A stretch of 64,000 nucleotides of DNA from an uncultured Clostridium sp. GTDB taxonomy: Bacteria > Bacillota > Clostridia > Lachnospirales > Lachnospiraceae. The stretch covers positions 1 to 64,000 of the forward strand of contig URNT01000012.1 in the NCBI GenBank assembly GCA_900549235.1, in the 5' to 3' direction. The notes under the pieces are model-generated. The model made no database searches and was not told the origin of the DNA. It was given only the letters and a program-made list of their open reading frames with translations. Both the position numbers and the translations under genes were made by a program. Shown piece after piece: positions 1 through 9,048 of the stretch; the stretch's first letter is position 1; each line of letters opens with the position of its first letter.

Positions 1-140
1 TATCGGCATTTACCAACTTATGAAAAGATAATCAGAAATTTAGTAAGTTTTTAAACAAAAGAAATTGTATAAAATCATTTCTTCCATTATAATGAAATTA
101 GAAAAAAACAGAAGTTTCATTCATAGAAGGAGGAACAGGT

Positions 141-1322
141 ATGAAAGCAAAGAGGGGTATAAGTCTGATACTGGCGGCAGTCCTGGCGATGGGGACTACA
201 TTTACCGCATGGGCGGCAGATGAGAAGATCGATACAGTAAGGCTGGAATTTTCTTATGGCAAAGAGCCTGAGAGCGGGGAAGACATCGGGGATATTTCTG
301 TAAAGGCAGCCAGCGACGGATTCTATGTAGAGTCTGCTGAGTATACCAACGCAGAGGATAAGGATACATGGACTGTGGGTGATATTCCGGAGATAAAGAT
401 TGAGCTTTCCGCAAAGGACGGCTACCGTTTTTCCTACACTTCCAAGAGCCATTTCAAGCTTTCCGGCTGTGATGCGGATTTCAAGAAGGCAAAAATCTAT
501 GATGACGGTGATTTTATGGAGGTTTACGCGGAGTTGAAGCGGATCGGCGGAAAGCTGGAAGGTACCTCTTGGCTGGAGTGGAATGATACCACAGCTGAGT
601 GGGAGGAGATCGACGGAGCAAAGAGCTATGACGTAAAGCTTCTGCGGGATGACAAGACAGTGACCACTGTCAGCACCACAGGAACCTCCTACAATTTTGC
701 GGGATATTTTAACCGGGAAGGCGATTATACCTTCCGGGTAAGAGCCATTGCCAGCTATAACAACAAGACTGGCGAGTGGTCTGATGATTCCGATACCCTG
801 TATGTAGATGAGGATGATGCGGGACGCTTTACCGGAAGCGGACACTGGGTGCAGGATGGCAGAGGATGGTGGTATTCCTATGACGTAGGCGGTTATCCCG
901 CTGACTGCTGGAAGCAGATCAATGGAGCCTGGTATTACTTTGATAATTCCGGTTATATCAAGACCGGCTGGCAGCGGATCGACGGCGATTGGTACTATCT
1001 GGGGGGCAATGGCGTGATGCTCACCGGCTGGCAGGCGATCAACGGTCAGTGGTATTACCTGGACGGAAGCGGAGTGATGCAGACTGATTGGCAGTCCGTA
1101 AACGGCAGATGGTATTACATGAACAGCAGCGGCGTCATGCAGACTGGCTGGCAGCGGATTGATGGTCAGTGGTATTACCTGGATTCAAGCGGAGCCATGA
1201 CCACCGGCTGGCAGGCAGTCAATGGAAAATGGTATTACATGGGAAGCAACGGCGTGATGTTTTACAACACATGGACACCGGATGGAAGATACGTAGACGG
1301 ATCCGGAGCCTGGGTACAGTAA
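141..1322 (+). CDS. Secreted choline-binding-type wall repeat protein
   Basis: A 393-residue secreted protein. The N-terminus is a typical signal peptide (MKAKRG, then a hydrophobic run ending AWA before ADEK at about residue 26). Residues 30-130 are unassigned. Residues about 140-225 (TSWLEW...YTFRVRAIA...) look like a fibronectin type III-type beta domain. From about residue 235 to the end there are about six 20-residue repeats of the form TGWQxIxGxWYYLxxxGxM, which are CW_binding_1 (choline-binding) repeats. Proteins with such repeats stick non-covalently to teichoic acids or other wall polymers. No catalytic domain is visible, so an adhesin or wall-structural role is inferred. The start is set by AGGAGGAACAGGT just upstream. 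A terminator follows directly, so the gene appears to be a single transcription unit. Confidence 0.88.
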   Translation: MKAKRGISLILAAVLAMGTTFTAWAADEKIDTVRLEFSYGKEPESGEDIGDISVKAASDGFYVESAEYTNAEDKDTWTVGDIPEIKIELSAKDGYRFSYTSKSHFKLSGCDADFKKAKIYDDGDFMEVYAELKRIGGKLEGTSWLEWNDTTAEWEEIDGAKSYDVKLLRDDKTVTTVSTTGTSYNFAGYFNREGDYTFRVRAIASYNNKTGEWSDDSDTLYVDEDDAGRFTGSGHWVQDGRGWWYSYDVGGYPADCWKQINGAWYYFDNSGYIKTGWQRIDGDWYYLGGNGVMLTGWQAINGQWYYLDGSGVMQTDWQSVNGRWYYMNSSGVMQTGWQRIDGQWYYLDSSGAMTTGWQAVNGKWYYMGSNGVMFYNTWTPDGRYVDGSGAWVQ

Positions 1323-1346
1323 AACTTTATAAATCAGATAAAAGCA

Positions 1347-1379
1347 GGGCGGCAGTTTCACAAGACTGCCGCCCGTTTT
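1347..1379. terminator. Bidirectional terminator between convergent genes
   Basis: A 10-bp perfect GC-rich stem (GGGCGGCAGT at 1347-1356 with ACTGCCGCCC at 1365-1374) is followed by GTTTT on the + strand. Reading the - strand, the same hairpin is followed by TGCTTTTAT. It lies between the ends of the wall-repeat gene and the convergent DUF5688 gene, so it can serve both. Confidence 0.85.
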
Positions 1380-1394
1380 GCCTGCATAAAGCAG

Positions 1395-2324
1395 TTATAC
1401 CAGACTGGTACAGCAGCTGTGGGAAGCCAGGGTAACTGTCTCGGTAGCCCGGGTATAAAGATAGATCTGGTTGGAAAGGCGGTCCGAAGCAGGGACCTCA
1501 GAATCATTGATCTGTGTGACCAGGCGGCTCATTTCCTCATAGGAAATATCGCCGTCGTCAGGAAGGATAAGAACTTCATGGATGCTGGATGGAAGGATGA
1601 TCAGATCCCGCTCTGTGCCCTCCGCGAAGTTTTTCAGTACATCTTTATAAAGCATACACACAGCTCCGTGGATGCCGCAGGTATTGGTAAGGACGTAAAA
1701 GGGGGCGGGGACGGTTTCAAGATCAGGAAGTTCTAGCTCATAGCCGTTTTCTTCCATCAGCTCCTCCAGGATACAGGCCATGCTTGAGATTACAGGAGGG
1801 AAGATCCTTGGGGAGTTTTCCATGGCGATCTGCCACAGCTCCTCTGGAGTGGTGTTCCAGATCTTCAGATGTTCATTGTGGATCAGGGCGGTCATCAGGC
1901 TTTGGTCATCCTCCTGAAGACAGAGATAAAATACCACCTCCAGATCCAGCCAGGGAATATGTGGGATCTGTTCCAGAAGAAGGGTATTGGATTCCCTGTG
2001 GATCAGCCTTGAGGCGATCCGGGGCTTCATGGCAGAAAAGTCAGACAGGCGCCTGCAGTCAGGAAGAGGCGGCTGGTCATGGCTTTGGTAGAGGGAGAGC
2101 AGTTCTGCTGTAATATCAGCCAGAGGACGCCCCTTTTTATACTGGTCATAGCAGGAATTTAAGTAGATGGCCGGTGCGACGGAGGAGCTGCCGCGGCTGA
2201 TGCACAGGCCGTCTAGGATCAGGCCGTTGTTCTTTGGCACCTTGCGCAGGGTAAGCTGATACTCCTTTCCCAGTGACAGAGCCATCTGTTCTTTTACTGT
2301 GTTGAGAAATGTTTCGTATATCAA
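1395..2324 (-). CDS. DUF5688 family protein, TTG start
   Basis: About 309 residues, soluble, with no signal peptide or membrane segment. The sequence resembles DUF5688 proteins common in Lachnospiraceae (features include YDQYKKGRPLADI, a central FYLCLQEDD stretch and YVLTNTCGIHGAVCMLYKDVL). The family function is unknown to me; in this group of bacteria such genes are usually solitary. An upstream ATG exists in frame at 2360, but a perfect AAAGGAGGT lies inside that extension and is spaced 8 nt from a TTG at 2324-2322, so I chose the TTG start. The gene is convergent with the wall-repeat gene and shares its terminator. Family assignment is by recognition only. Confidence 0.75.
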   Translation of the reverse strand: MIYETFLNTVKEQMALSLGKEYQLTLRKVPKNNGLILDGLCISRGSSSVAPAIYLNSCYDQYKKGRPLADITAELLSLYQSHDQPPLPDCRRLSDFSAMKPRIASRLIHRESNTLLLEQIPHIPWLDLEVVFYLCLQEDDQSLMTALIHNEHLKIWNTTPEELWQIAMENSPRIFPPVISSMACILEELMEENGYELELPDLETVPAPFYVLTNTCGIHGAVCMLYKDVLKNFAEGTERDLIILPSSIHEVLILPDDGDISYEEMSRLVTQINDSEVPASDRLSNQIYLYTRATETVTLASHSCCTSLV

Positions 2325-2477
2325 ACGATATACCTCCTTTGTAATATAATATTTATGCAAACTGAATGGACAGTTACATATACCGCAGGTGGATCAGCAG
2401 CTCCGAAATGGGGCAGAATGAAGAATAACAGATCAGGTATGGAAAACCTGTATTTTTGTGAAAATGAAACTGATTTC

Positions 2478-2506
2478 AGCTTAATCCATGGAGGGGCATT
2501 TGTCAA
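2478..2506 (-). promoter_or_regulatory. Possible promoter for the DUF5688 gene
   Basis: On the - strand, TTGACA (complement of 2501-2506) is followed after 17 nt by TAAGCT (complement of 2478-2483). The -35 is perfect and the -10 is mediocre. It would give a leader of about 150 nt before the TTG start. No other structure is obvious in the leader. Confidence 0.45.
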
Positions 2507-2529
2507 GCAAAAAAATATAAAAAAAGGGC

Positions 2530-2558
2530 TTGCAATTTTTGGAAAGCTATGATAATAT
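2530..2558 (+). promoter_or_regulatory. Promoter of tRNA-Arg
   Basis: TTGCAA (2530-2535), a 17-nt spacer and TAATAT (2553-2558). The -10 ends 9 nt before the first base of the tRNA, so transcription starts at or just before the mature 5' end. Confidence 0.75.
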
Positions 2559-2567
2559 ACTAGAGAT

Positions 2568-2639
2568 GCGTCTGTAGCTCAGTGGATAGAGCAGTGGCCT
2601 CCGGAGCCGCGTGCGGAGGTTCGATTCCTCTCAGACGCA
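2568..2639 (+). tRNA. tRNA-Arg (anticodon CCG)
   Basis: A complete cloverleaf can be folded by hand. The acceptor stem GCGTCTG pairs with CAGACGC; the D arm is GCTC/GAGC; the anticodon stem GTGGC/GCCGC has loop CTCCGGA with anticodon CCG; the T arm is GGAGG/CCTCT with loop TTCGATT; the discriminator is A. CCA is not encoded. This tRNA reads the CGG codon. It is a single-gene unit with its own promoter and a strong terminator. Confidence 0.95.
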
Positions 2640-2661
2640 TGTTTGATACCTTAATTGCATT

Positions 2662-2704
2662 ACATCGAAGAGCCAGGGGAGACCCTGGCTCTTCGATGTT
2701 TTTT
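2662..2704 (+). terminator. Rho-independent terminator after tRNA-Arg
   Basis: A 17-bp perfect stem (2662-2678 with 2683-2699) with a GAGA loop, followed by a run of T to 2704. It lies 22 nt downstream of the tRNA. Confidence 0.93.
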
Positions 2705-2714
2705 GATAAAAAGA

Positions 2715-2743
2715 TTGTTGTCTTTCAGAACCCATGATAGAAT
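2715..2743 (+). promoter_or_regulatory. Probable promoter of the first hybrid kinase
   Basis: TTGTTG (2715-2720), a 17-nt spacer and TAGAAT (2738-2743), placed 47 nt before the ATG of the hybrid kinase and just after the tRNA terminator. Match quality is moderate. Confidence 0.5.
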
Positions 2744-2790
2744 AGAGAAATAAATGTGCCGGCGGCACAAAGAGGAGAAGGGAAACCGCT

Positions 2791-5700
2791 ATGGATGAAC
2801 GTCAGGAAGTGATCGGTTTAGCAAAACGTATTCTGGAAAGCTATTTTTGCAGGGGGGAGGTGGAATACCTGATCTCCACCTTTTCAGATGATATTGTCTG
2901 GGTAGGCGGAGGATGGCGCCATACTGCAGAAGGTAAGGAAGCGGTGGCGGCCTGGTTCAGAGAGGGTCAGAAGGATGTGACACCCTGCCTCATGACAGAG
3001 GAGGTATATGAGTACCGGAAGCTGACGGAAGGCTGCTACCTCTGTGAAGCCCGCAGCAACATCCATTCGGAGGATGGGTCAGAGGTGTGCCTGGATATGC
3101 ATCAGAGGTGCACTTTTGTATTCCGCAGAGAGGGAGATGTACTTAAGACAGTCCATATCCACAATTCTCTGCCTTATGAGGCCCTGAAGGAAGATGAGCT
3201 TTTTCCCGATCAGTACGGGAAAAACCGCTACCAGCGCCTTTTAAATGAATATCAGAAGCAGAAGGAAAAGAATCTGAGAGACAGCGAGCTGGTGTACCTG
3301 GCTATGAAGGATACCACCATCTGCGATTACAGCTATGATCCGGTCAGGAAAAGCATTGACATACCGGATTATATGGCTGCGCGCTATGGGTGGGCTGCAC
3401 ATTATGAGGGGATGCCTGAGAGCTTTGCTGCTGCTTATATCGATGAGGCTACAAGGGATGCCTTCTGTCAGATGTATTACGCCATTGACCGGGGAGAGCC
3501 CTTTGCTACCTGCGAGTTTCATGTAAAGGGGACAGATACCTGGATCAGGAACAGCATGTTGAGGGTGGGGACTATGGGAGGCGGGTCTTCTCAAAGCGTT
3601 GTGGGGATCGTAGAGGACATTTCCCTGGCAAAATGGACAGAAAATATCTATTCCAGGGTGATCAATGCCCTTGGAGAGATCTATTTCGGCAATTATTATG
3701 TAGATGGAAAGCTGGATCGCTACCGGGCTTTAAAGCAGCTTAAGGGGGTAGAGGCTTATATACCGGTGGAGGGGACTTATTCGGAGGTTATTGGCTGGTA
3801 TATTAAGTGGTTTGTATACAAAGATGACCAGGCGCTGCTGACGGAGCGTCTGGAGCTGGGTTATATTATGAACCATCTGAACCGGGACAGCAGAAGCTAC
3901 ACCATTGAGTACAGGAGGATCCAGGATCAGGGCATATACTGGTACCGCCTGCAGGTGATCTTTATGGATGAGGAGGAGGACCGTGTCCGCCATTTTATCC
4001 TTGCCTTCCAGAACATTGATGAGGAATATAAGGAAAAGGAATTAAAGGATAATTCCCTGGAGCTTTTAAGAGATGCTTATTACCGGATCAGCTGTGTGGA
4101 TCTGGAAAATAATTCCATGACCACTATCAAACAGTTTAGCGGTGAGGTGGAGGAGGTGATCCGGAGGTCTAAGGATTACCGGGGAACCATTCTTTATATG
4201 TCTGAGCATATTGTGTTTCCTGCTGACCAGGAAGCATTTAAAAATATAATGATGCCGGAAAATTTAAAGAGAGTCTTTGACAGAGGCGCCCGGTATGTGG
4301 ATATAACCTATCAGTGCAGGATCCGGGGAGAGTACCGCTGGGTACGCTCGGAGCTGGTGCCCATGAACTCTTATACAGAGGCTTCCCCAAGGGTCATGTG
4401 GTATGTGAAAAATATATCAGAAGAAAAGGCCAGGGAGACGGAGCTTTCCAGACAGCTCTTAAAATCCAACGCGGAGCTCCAGCTTTCCCTCCAGACCGAG
4501 GAGCAGTACCGCCAGGCCATTCTTTCAGAGGCGGTGGTAGCCTATCAGATCAATGTAAGCAGGGATCTTTTAGAGCAGGAGATCATACAGAGGATCGACG
4601 GGCAGGATATACCGGTGCTGTCCCGGATCGGAATGGAGCCGCCCTGCTCCTATGAGGAATTCTGCCAGCGCTGGTCTGTCTTTGTGACGGCAGATACAAA
4701 GGAGGCTTATATGCAGATGGTCTCCTGCGGGGCCCTGTTACAGGCCTTTGAGGCAGGCAAACGGGAGCTGACACTGGAATATAAATCAAAAGATATAAGA
4801 GGGGAGGAGATTTTTGTACGCCAGACCCTTCTTCTGACCCGGTCTGAGCCCTCAGGAGACATACTGGGCCTGTGCTTCGCGAAGGATATAACAGAGCTGC
4901 GCCAGAGGGAGAGTGAGACCAGAAAGGCCCTTCAGGAGGCTTTTGAAGCTGCTAACCGGGCAAACCAGGCAAAATCAGAGTTTCTTTCCCATATGAGCCA
5001 CGACATCCGCACGCCCATGAACGGAATCATCGGCATGACTGCCATCGCGGAGAACAGCCTGGAGGATAAGGAAAGACTGAGGGACTGCCTCCATAAGATC
5101 TCTGTTTCCAGCCGCCATCTGCTGGCCTTGATCAATGATGTGCTGGACATGAGTAAGATTGAGTCCGGGAAAATGGACCTGACCGAGGAGGAGATCAATC
5201 TTTCTGACCTGCTCGATACCCTTCTGGCTATGGTGCGCTCTTCAGTCCAGGAAAAGGGCCATGAGCTGGAGATCCATATCGGGCAGATCCGCCATGAACG
5301 GATCGTAGGAGACAGCCTGCGGATCCAGCAGGCCTTTATGAATATTATGAGCAATGCCATCAAATACACCCCTGAGGGAGGACGGATCCGCCTTTTTATC
5401 TCAGAAAAAGAGGGTGCGGAGGTTCCTTCCGGAAGAAACCGGGTGGGCTGCTATGAATTTATTTTTGAGGACAATGGCATCGGCATGGAGCCGGAATTTT
5501 TGAACCATATATTTGAGCCCTTTATACGGGCGGATGACATCGCTGTGAGGCAGATCCAGGGGACAGGCCTTGGAATGGCCATTACTAGAAACATTGTACG
5601 CATGATGGATGGTGATATACGGGTGGAGAGTGCCCCTGGGAAGGGCAGCCGGTTTATTGTGACGATCTATCTGAAGGTACAGGAGGAAGCTCCGGCCTGT

Positions 5701-6528
5701 GAGCTGAAGGGACTGAGGCTTCTGGTGGCAGATGATGATAAGGGGGCCTGCGAAAGTGCCTGTCATATCCTTGATTCTCTGGGAATAATAAGCAGGGGGG
5801 TAACAAGCGGCAGAGAGGCGCTTAAGGAGATCCGGAGGGCCAGTGAAGAGGGAGAGCCTTATTTTGGAGTGCTGTTAGACTGGCATATGCCGGAGATGGA
5901 CGGGATCCAGGCGGCAGAGGCCATCCGGCAGGCTGCGGGAGAAGGGCTTCGGATCATCCTTACCTCCGCCTATGACTGGTCTGACATGGAGGGGGAGGCC
6001 CAAAGGGCCGGGGCAGACGCCTTTATCAGCAAGCCCCTGTTCCGCTCCAGGCTGGTCCATTTATTTAAAAACATCCTTTCAGAGGGGCTGGAGGAAGGGA
6101 AAACGGCTATGGAGCAGGTGGAGCGTTTTGACTTTCGGGGAAAACGGGTGCTGGTAGTCGAGGATAATGAGCTGAATATGGAGATCGCCACAGAGATCCT
6201 GAAGGCCACAGGTCTGACGGTGGAGCAGGCGGTGGACGGAAAGGAGGCTCTTACAAAGGCAAAAGAGTCCCCGATGGGGTATTATGATCTGATCTTTATG
6301 GATATACAGATGCCTGTGATGAATGGCTGTGAGGCGGCAGCTGCCATCCGGAGGCTGGGCCGTCCGGATATGGAACAGATCCCCATTATTGCCATGTCGG
6401 CCAATGCCTTTGCCGAGGACGTTCAGAAATCCAGGGAGGCCGGGATGAATGAGCATATCCCAAAGCCAATTGACCTGGATCAGCTTATGAGGACCCTGAA
6501 GCACTGGCTGGGAACGGGCCGGCATTGA
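2791..6528 (+). CDS. Hybrid histidine kinase with SnoaL-like N-terminus and two receivers
   Basis: A 1245-residue protein without membrane segments, so probably cytoplasmic. Residues 1-130 look like an NTF2/SnoaL-type fold (FSDDIVWVGGGW, HQRCTFVFRREG, HIHNS). Three or four PAS-like regions follow (about 160-700). The HisKA dimerisation site is SHMSHDIRTPMNG with phospho-acceptor His737. The ATPase domain follows with an N box near 850 and GTGLGMAI. Receiver 1 has its acceptor at Asp1030 (LLDWHMPEMDG) and receiver 2 at Asp1171 (FMDIQMPVMNG); both keep the paired acidic residues and the KP lysine. Phosphate is expected to pass from His737 to a receiver Asp and on to the stand-alone HPt encoded next. 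The start is set by GAGGAGAAGGGAA upstream. The signal is unknown. A second kinase at 14745-17201 has a closely similar C-terminal half. Confidence 0.92.
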   Translation: MDERQEVIGLAKRILESYFCRGEVEYLISTFSDDIVWVGGGWRHTAEGKEAVAAWFREGQKDVTPCLMTEEVYEYRKLTEGCYLCEARSNIHSEDGSEVCLDMHQRCTFVFRREGDVLKTVHIHNSLPYEALKEDELFPDQYGKNRYQRLLNEYQKQKEKNLRDSELVYLAMKDTTICDYSYDPVRKSIDIPDYMAARYGWAAHYEGMPESFAAAYIDEATRDAFCQMYYAIDRGEPFATCEFHVKGTDTWIRNSMLRVGTMGGGSSQSVVGIVEDISLAKWTENIYSRVINALGEIYFGNYYVDGKLDRYRALKQLKGVEAYIPVEGTYSEVIGWYIKWFVYKDDQALLTERLELGYIMNHLNRDSRSYTIEYRRIQDQGIYWYRLQVIFMDEEEDRVRHFILAFQNIDEEYKEKELKDNSLELLRDAYYRISCVDLENNSMTTIKQFSGEVEEVIRRSKDYRGTILYMSEHIVFPADQEAFKNIMMPENLKRVFDRGARYVDITYQCRIRGEYRWVRSELVPMNSYTEASPRVMWYVKNISEEKARETELSRQLLKSNAELQLSLQTEEQYRQAILSEAVVAYQINVSRDLLEQEIIQRIDGQDIPVLSRIGMEPPCSYEEFCQRWSVFVTADTKEAYMQMVSCGALLQAFEAGKRELTLEYKSKDIRGEEIFVRQTLLLTRSEPSGDILGLCFAKDITELRQRESETRKALQEAFEAANRANQAKSEFLSHMSHDIRTPMNGIIGMTAIAENSLEDKERLRDCLHKISVSSRHLLALINDVLDMSKIESGKMDLTEEEINLSDLLDTLLAMVRSSVQEKGHELEIHIGQIRHERIVGDSLRIQQAFMNIMSNAIKYTPEGGRIRLFISEKEGAEVPSGRNRVGCYEFIFEDNGIGMEPEFLNHIFEPFIRADDIAVRQIQGTGLGMAITRNIVRMMDGDIRVESAPGKGSRFIVTIYLKVQEEAPACELKGLRLLVADDDKGACESACHILDSLGIISRGVTSGREALKEIRRASEEGEPYFGVLLDWHMPEMDGIQAAEAIRQAAGEGLRIILTSAYDWSDMEGEAQRAGADAFISKPLFRSRLVHLFKNILSEGLEEGKTAMEQVERFDFRGKRVLVVEDNELNMEIATEILKATGLTVEQAVDGKEALTKAKESPMGYYDLIFMDIQMPVMNGCEAAAAIRRLGRPDMEQIPIIAMSANAFAEDVQKSREAGMNEHIPKPIDLDQLMRTLKHWLGTGRH

Positions 6529-6553
6529 CAATAGTGGGTATTCTTTGTACAAT
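6525..6553 (+). promoter_or_regulatory. Promoter of the HPt / c-di-GMP regulator genes
   Basis: A perfect TTGACA (6525-6530), a 17-nt spacer and TACAAT (6548-6553). The -35 overlaps the kinase stop codon. The HPt gene starts 20 nt after the -10. This would let the downstream relay parts be made independently of the kinase. Confidence 0.7.
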
Positions 6554-6573
6554 AGCAGAACGGAGGGCTTAAG

Positions 6574-6924
6574 ATGACACTTAAGAAATTTTATGATGAA
6601 ATAGAGGGAAACTACGAGCATATGCTCCAGAGGATGATGGGAAATGAGTGTCTCATCCGGAAATTTTTAAAAAAATTTATCCAGGATGGTACCTATGAGG
6701 AACTTAAGCAGGCAATGGAACTAAAGGACTGCGATGGAGTGTTTCGGGCAGCCCATACCCTGAAGGGGATCACAGGGAATCTGGGACTGGAGCCTCTTTA
6801 TAAAGAGAGCGCCGAGCTGACAGAACTGACCCGCTATGGAGATATGAGACAGGCGGACGAGAGCTTTGAGCGGCTCAAGGAGCAGTATGAAAAAATTTTA
6901 CAGAAGATTGATTTAATTGATTAG
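6574..6924 (+). CDS. HPt domain phosphotransfer protein
   Basis: A 116-residue single-domain protein. The motif AAHTLKGITGNLG, with His61 as the phospho-acceptor, is the classic HPt signature, and the length suits a four-helix HPt bundle. It should accept phosphate from a receiver of the preceding hybrid kinase (and possibly from the paralogous kinase at 14745) and pass it to the receiver of the next gene, which starts 14 nt downstream. The start has GGAGGG upstream. Gene order kinase, HPt, response regulator is what a multi-step relay predicts. Confidence 0.93.
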   Translation: MTLKKFYDEIEGNYEHMLQRMMGNECLIRKFLKKFIQDGTYEELKQAMELKDCDGVFRAAHTLKGITGNLGLEPLYKESAELTELTRYGDMRQADESFERLKEQYEKILQKIDLID

Positions 6925-6938
6925 ACAAGGAACACAAA

Positions 6939-8996
6939 ATGGATACAAGACCAATGATCCTCATCGTAGATGATGTGGAGTTGAACAGGGCATTTTTAAA
7001 TGATATGCTTGAGGATGAATACAGAATCATGGAGGCGGCAGACGGAAAGCAGGCGGTTGCCTGCCTGGAAAAACACGACAAGGAGATCGATGTGGTATTG
7101 CTGGATGTTGTGATGCCTGTGATGGACGGCTTTCAGGTTCTGGAGGTGATGAACGGGCGGGGCTGGATCCGGGATATTCCTGTGATCATGATTTCGGCAG
7201 AAACCTCCTCAGCCTATACCAATAAGGGTTTTGAGATGGGAGTGACCGACTATATCAGCCGCCCCTTTGATTTCTGCACGATACGGCACCGGATCAAAAA
7301 TACCATTATGCTCTACGCAAGACAGAGGGCCCTTCAGGGGACGCTCAGAGAGCAGATCCGTGAGAAGGAGCGGAACAATACGCTGATGGTTGACATTTTA
7401 AGTACCATTGTAGAATTCCGAAACGGCGAATCCGGCCTTCATGTGCTGCGGATCCGGGTGATCACAGAGATTCTTTTAGAAGAGCTTGCGTCCCGTTTCC
7501 CTCAGTACGGCCTTACCCAGAAGGAGATTGTGTCCATATCCAATGCGGCGGCTCTCCATGACATAGGGAAGGTGGCTATCGACGAGCACATTTTAAATAA
7601 GCCCGGCAGGCTGACAGCAGAGGAATACGAGAAGATGAAGGAGCACACCGTCCTTGGGGCGGGTATGCTTGAAAAAATACTGTACGGACGAGAGGAAGCC
7701 ATGATGCGCTACGCCCGGGCTATATGCCGGTGGCACCACGAGCGGTGGGACGGCGGCGGTTATCCTGACGGGCTTTCGGGAGATGAGATTCCCCTCTGCG
7801 CCCAGGTGGTGTCTCTGGCAGACGTATACGATGCCCTGGTAAGTGAGCGGGTGTATAAGCCGGCTTACAGCCACGAAAGGGCCATGGAGATGATCCGCCT
7901 GGGAGAGTGCGGCCAGTTTAACCCAAGGCTTCTGGACTGCCTTCAGGCGGTGGCAGAGGATTTAGAGGAACGGATCAGGGAAAAAAGCTCAGATGACGGG
8001 CTTCAGTTTGACGTGGAGGAGATTTCCAGGGAGATCCTTAAAAAGAAGGAGGATCTGGAGCCCTCTGAGCGCACCATGTATCTGCTGGAGCGGGAGCGGG
8101 TGAAATATCAGTTCCTGGCAGACCTTTCCAATGAGATCTTGTTTGAATATGACGCTCAGGAGGATGTTCTTACCTTTTCCGAACGGGGTCATACGGAGCT
8201 GGGACTGGAGCCGCTGTACGCCCAGGCCGGACGTTACCGGACGCAGGTTCCTGTTCTCTCTGAGGAGGATACAGCGGATCTTTGGGAACATGTTTTTTCC
8301 ACTACGCCGGAGCAGCCTTTTTTTAAGAAGCAGTACCGGGTGATCAGGCCGGACGGCGAGAGGATCTGGTATGAATTTATTGTCCGCTCCCTCTGGAGCA
8401 GCGGCGCGGCTTATGAGGGCTTCATCGGAAAGATGAGTAATATCCACGCACAGAAGGAAGAGACAGCCCGCCTAAGAGAGATGGCTGAGCGGGATTCCAT
8501 GACACACCTCTATAACCGGGCAGCGGCCAGGCGGCTGATCCATGAAAGCCTGGAGGATCACCCAGAGCAGAGGGCGGCCATGCTGTTCTTTGATATGGAC
8601 AGCTTTAAACAGGTAAATGATACATACGGCCATACCTTTGGAGATGAGCTGCTGAAATTTGTAGCCTCCGTAGTCTGCTCTAATATCCGTGAGGATGATA
8701 TTGCGGCAAGGCTGGGAGGAGATGAATTTATTATTTTCCTTAAAAATATTCATGGCCGCCAGGATGCGGAGCTGAAGGCGGAGTTTCTGTGCGGCGTGCT
8801 GAGCGGCGATTTCCAGGGCCATGTTTTTTCCGCAAGCATTGGCTGTGCCATGTATCCGGAGGACGGAACAGACTATGAGTCCCTCCTCTACCGGGCGGAT
8901 CTGGCTCTTTATAAGGCCAAGGGGAAAGGAAAAAGCAGGTATGCATTTTTAAGCCCGCAGGAGGATGAGGCATCACAGGGAACGGCTACAGGCTGA
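6939..8996 (+). CDS. Response regulator with HD-GYP, PAS and GGDEF domains
   Basis: A 685-residue cytoplasmic output protein. Residues 1-125 are a receiver with acceptor Asp56 (LLDVVMPVMDG) and a DD pair at 11-12. An HD-GYP phosphodiesterase follows, with HDIGK (His207-Asp208) and HHERWDGGGYPDG (Tyr275), all core residues present. About residues 375-510 are a PAS domain. The C-terminal diguanylate cyclase has an intact GGDEF at 593-597 and an RxxD inhibitory site (REDD, 584-587) exactly five residues before it. Both synthesis and breakdown of c-di-GMP therefore look possible, with product inhibition of the cyclase. By neighbourhood it is the end point of the phosphorelay from the hybrid kinase through the HPt protein. 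Which activity dominates cannot be read from sequence. Confidence 0.92.
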   Translation: MDTRPMILIVDDVELNRAFLNDMLEDEYRIMEAADGKQAVACLEKHDKEIDVVLLDVVMPVMDGFQVLEVMNGRGWIRDIPVIMISAETSSAYTNKGFEMGVTDYISRPFDFCTIRHRIKNTIMLYARQRALQGTLREQIREKERNNTLMVDILSTIVEFRNGESGLHVLRIRVITEILLEELASRFPQYGLTQKEIVSISNAAALHDIGKVAIDEHILNKPGRLTAEEYEKMKEHTVLGAGMLEKILYGREEAMMRYARAICRWHHERWDGGGYPDGLSGDEIPLCAQVVSLADVYDALVSERVYKPAYSHERAMEMIRLGECGQFNPRLLDCLQAVAEDLEERIREKSSDDGLQFDVEEISREILKKKEDLEPSERTMYLLERERVKYQFLADLSNEILFEYDAQEDVLTFSERGHTELGLEPLYAQAGRYRTQVPVLSEEDTADLWEHVFSTTPEQPFFKKQYRVIRPDGERIWYEFIVRSLWSSGAAYEGFIGKMSNIHAQKEETARLREMAERDSMTHLYNRAAARRLIHESLEDHPEQRAAMLFFDMDSFKQVNDTYGHTFGDELLKFVASVVCSNIREDDIAARLGGDEFIIFLKNIHGRQDAELKAEFLCGVLSGDFQGHVFSASIGCAMYPEDGTDYESLLYRADLALYKAKGKGKSRYAFLSPQEDEASQGTATG

Positions 8997-9025
8997 TTGC
9001 ATTTTTTCCGCGTTTTTGCTAAAAT
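8997..9025 (+). promoter_or_regulatory. Promoter for the membrane-anchored protein / queA group
   Basis: TTGCAT (8997-9002), a 17-nt spacer and TAAAAT (9020-9025), beginning directly after the stop codon of the c-di-GMP regulator and 23 nt before the next ATG. Confidence 0.65.
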
Positions 9026-9048
9026 AGAGCGGAGTAGGAGGATACAAT

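Noticed and set aside
1..140. A promoter for the first gene (TATAAA at 68-73)
   Set aside because: No acceptable -35 at 16-18 nt, and the region is uniformly AT-rich, so I did not list it.
840..1310. Repeated DNA in the first gene that might be read as a tandem-repeat element
   Set aside because: The repeat is explained by the 20-residue wall-binding protein repeats and stays in frame; no CRISPR-like spacer pattern.
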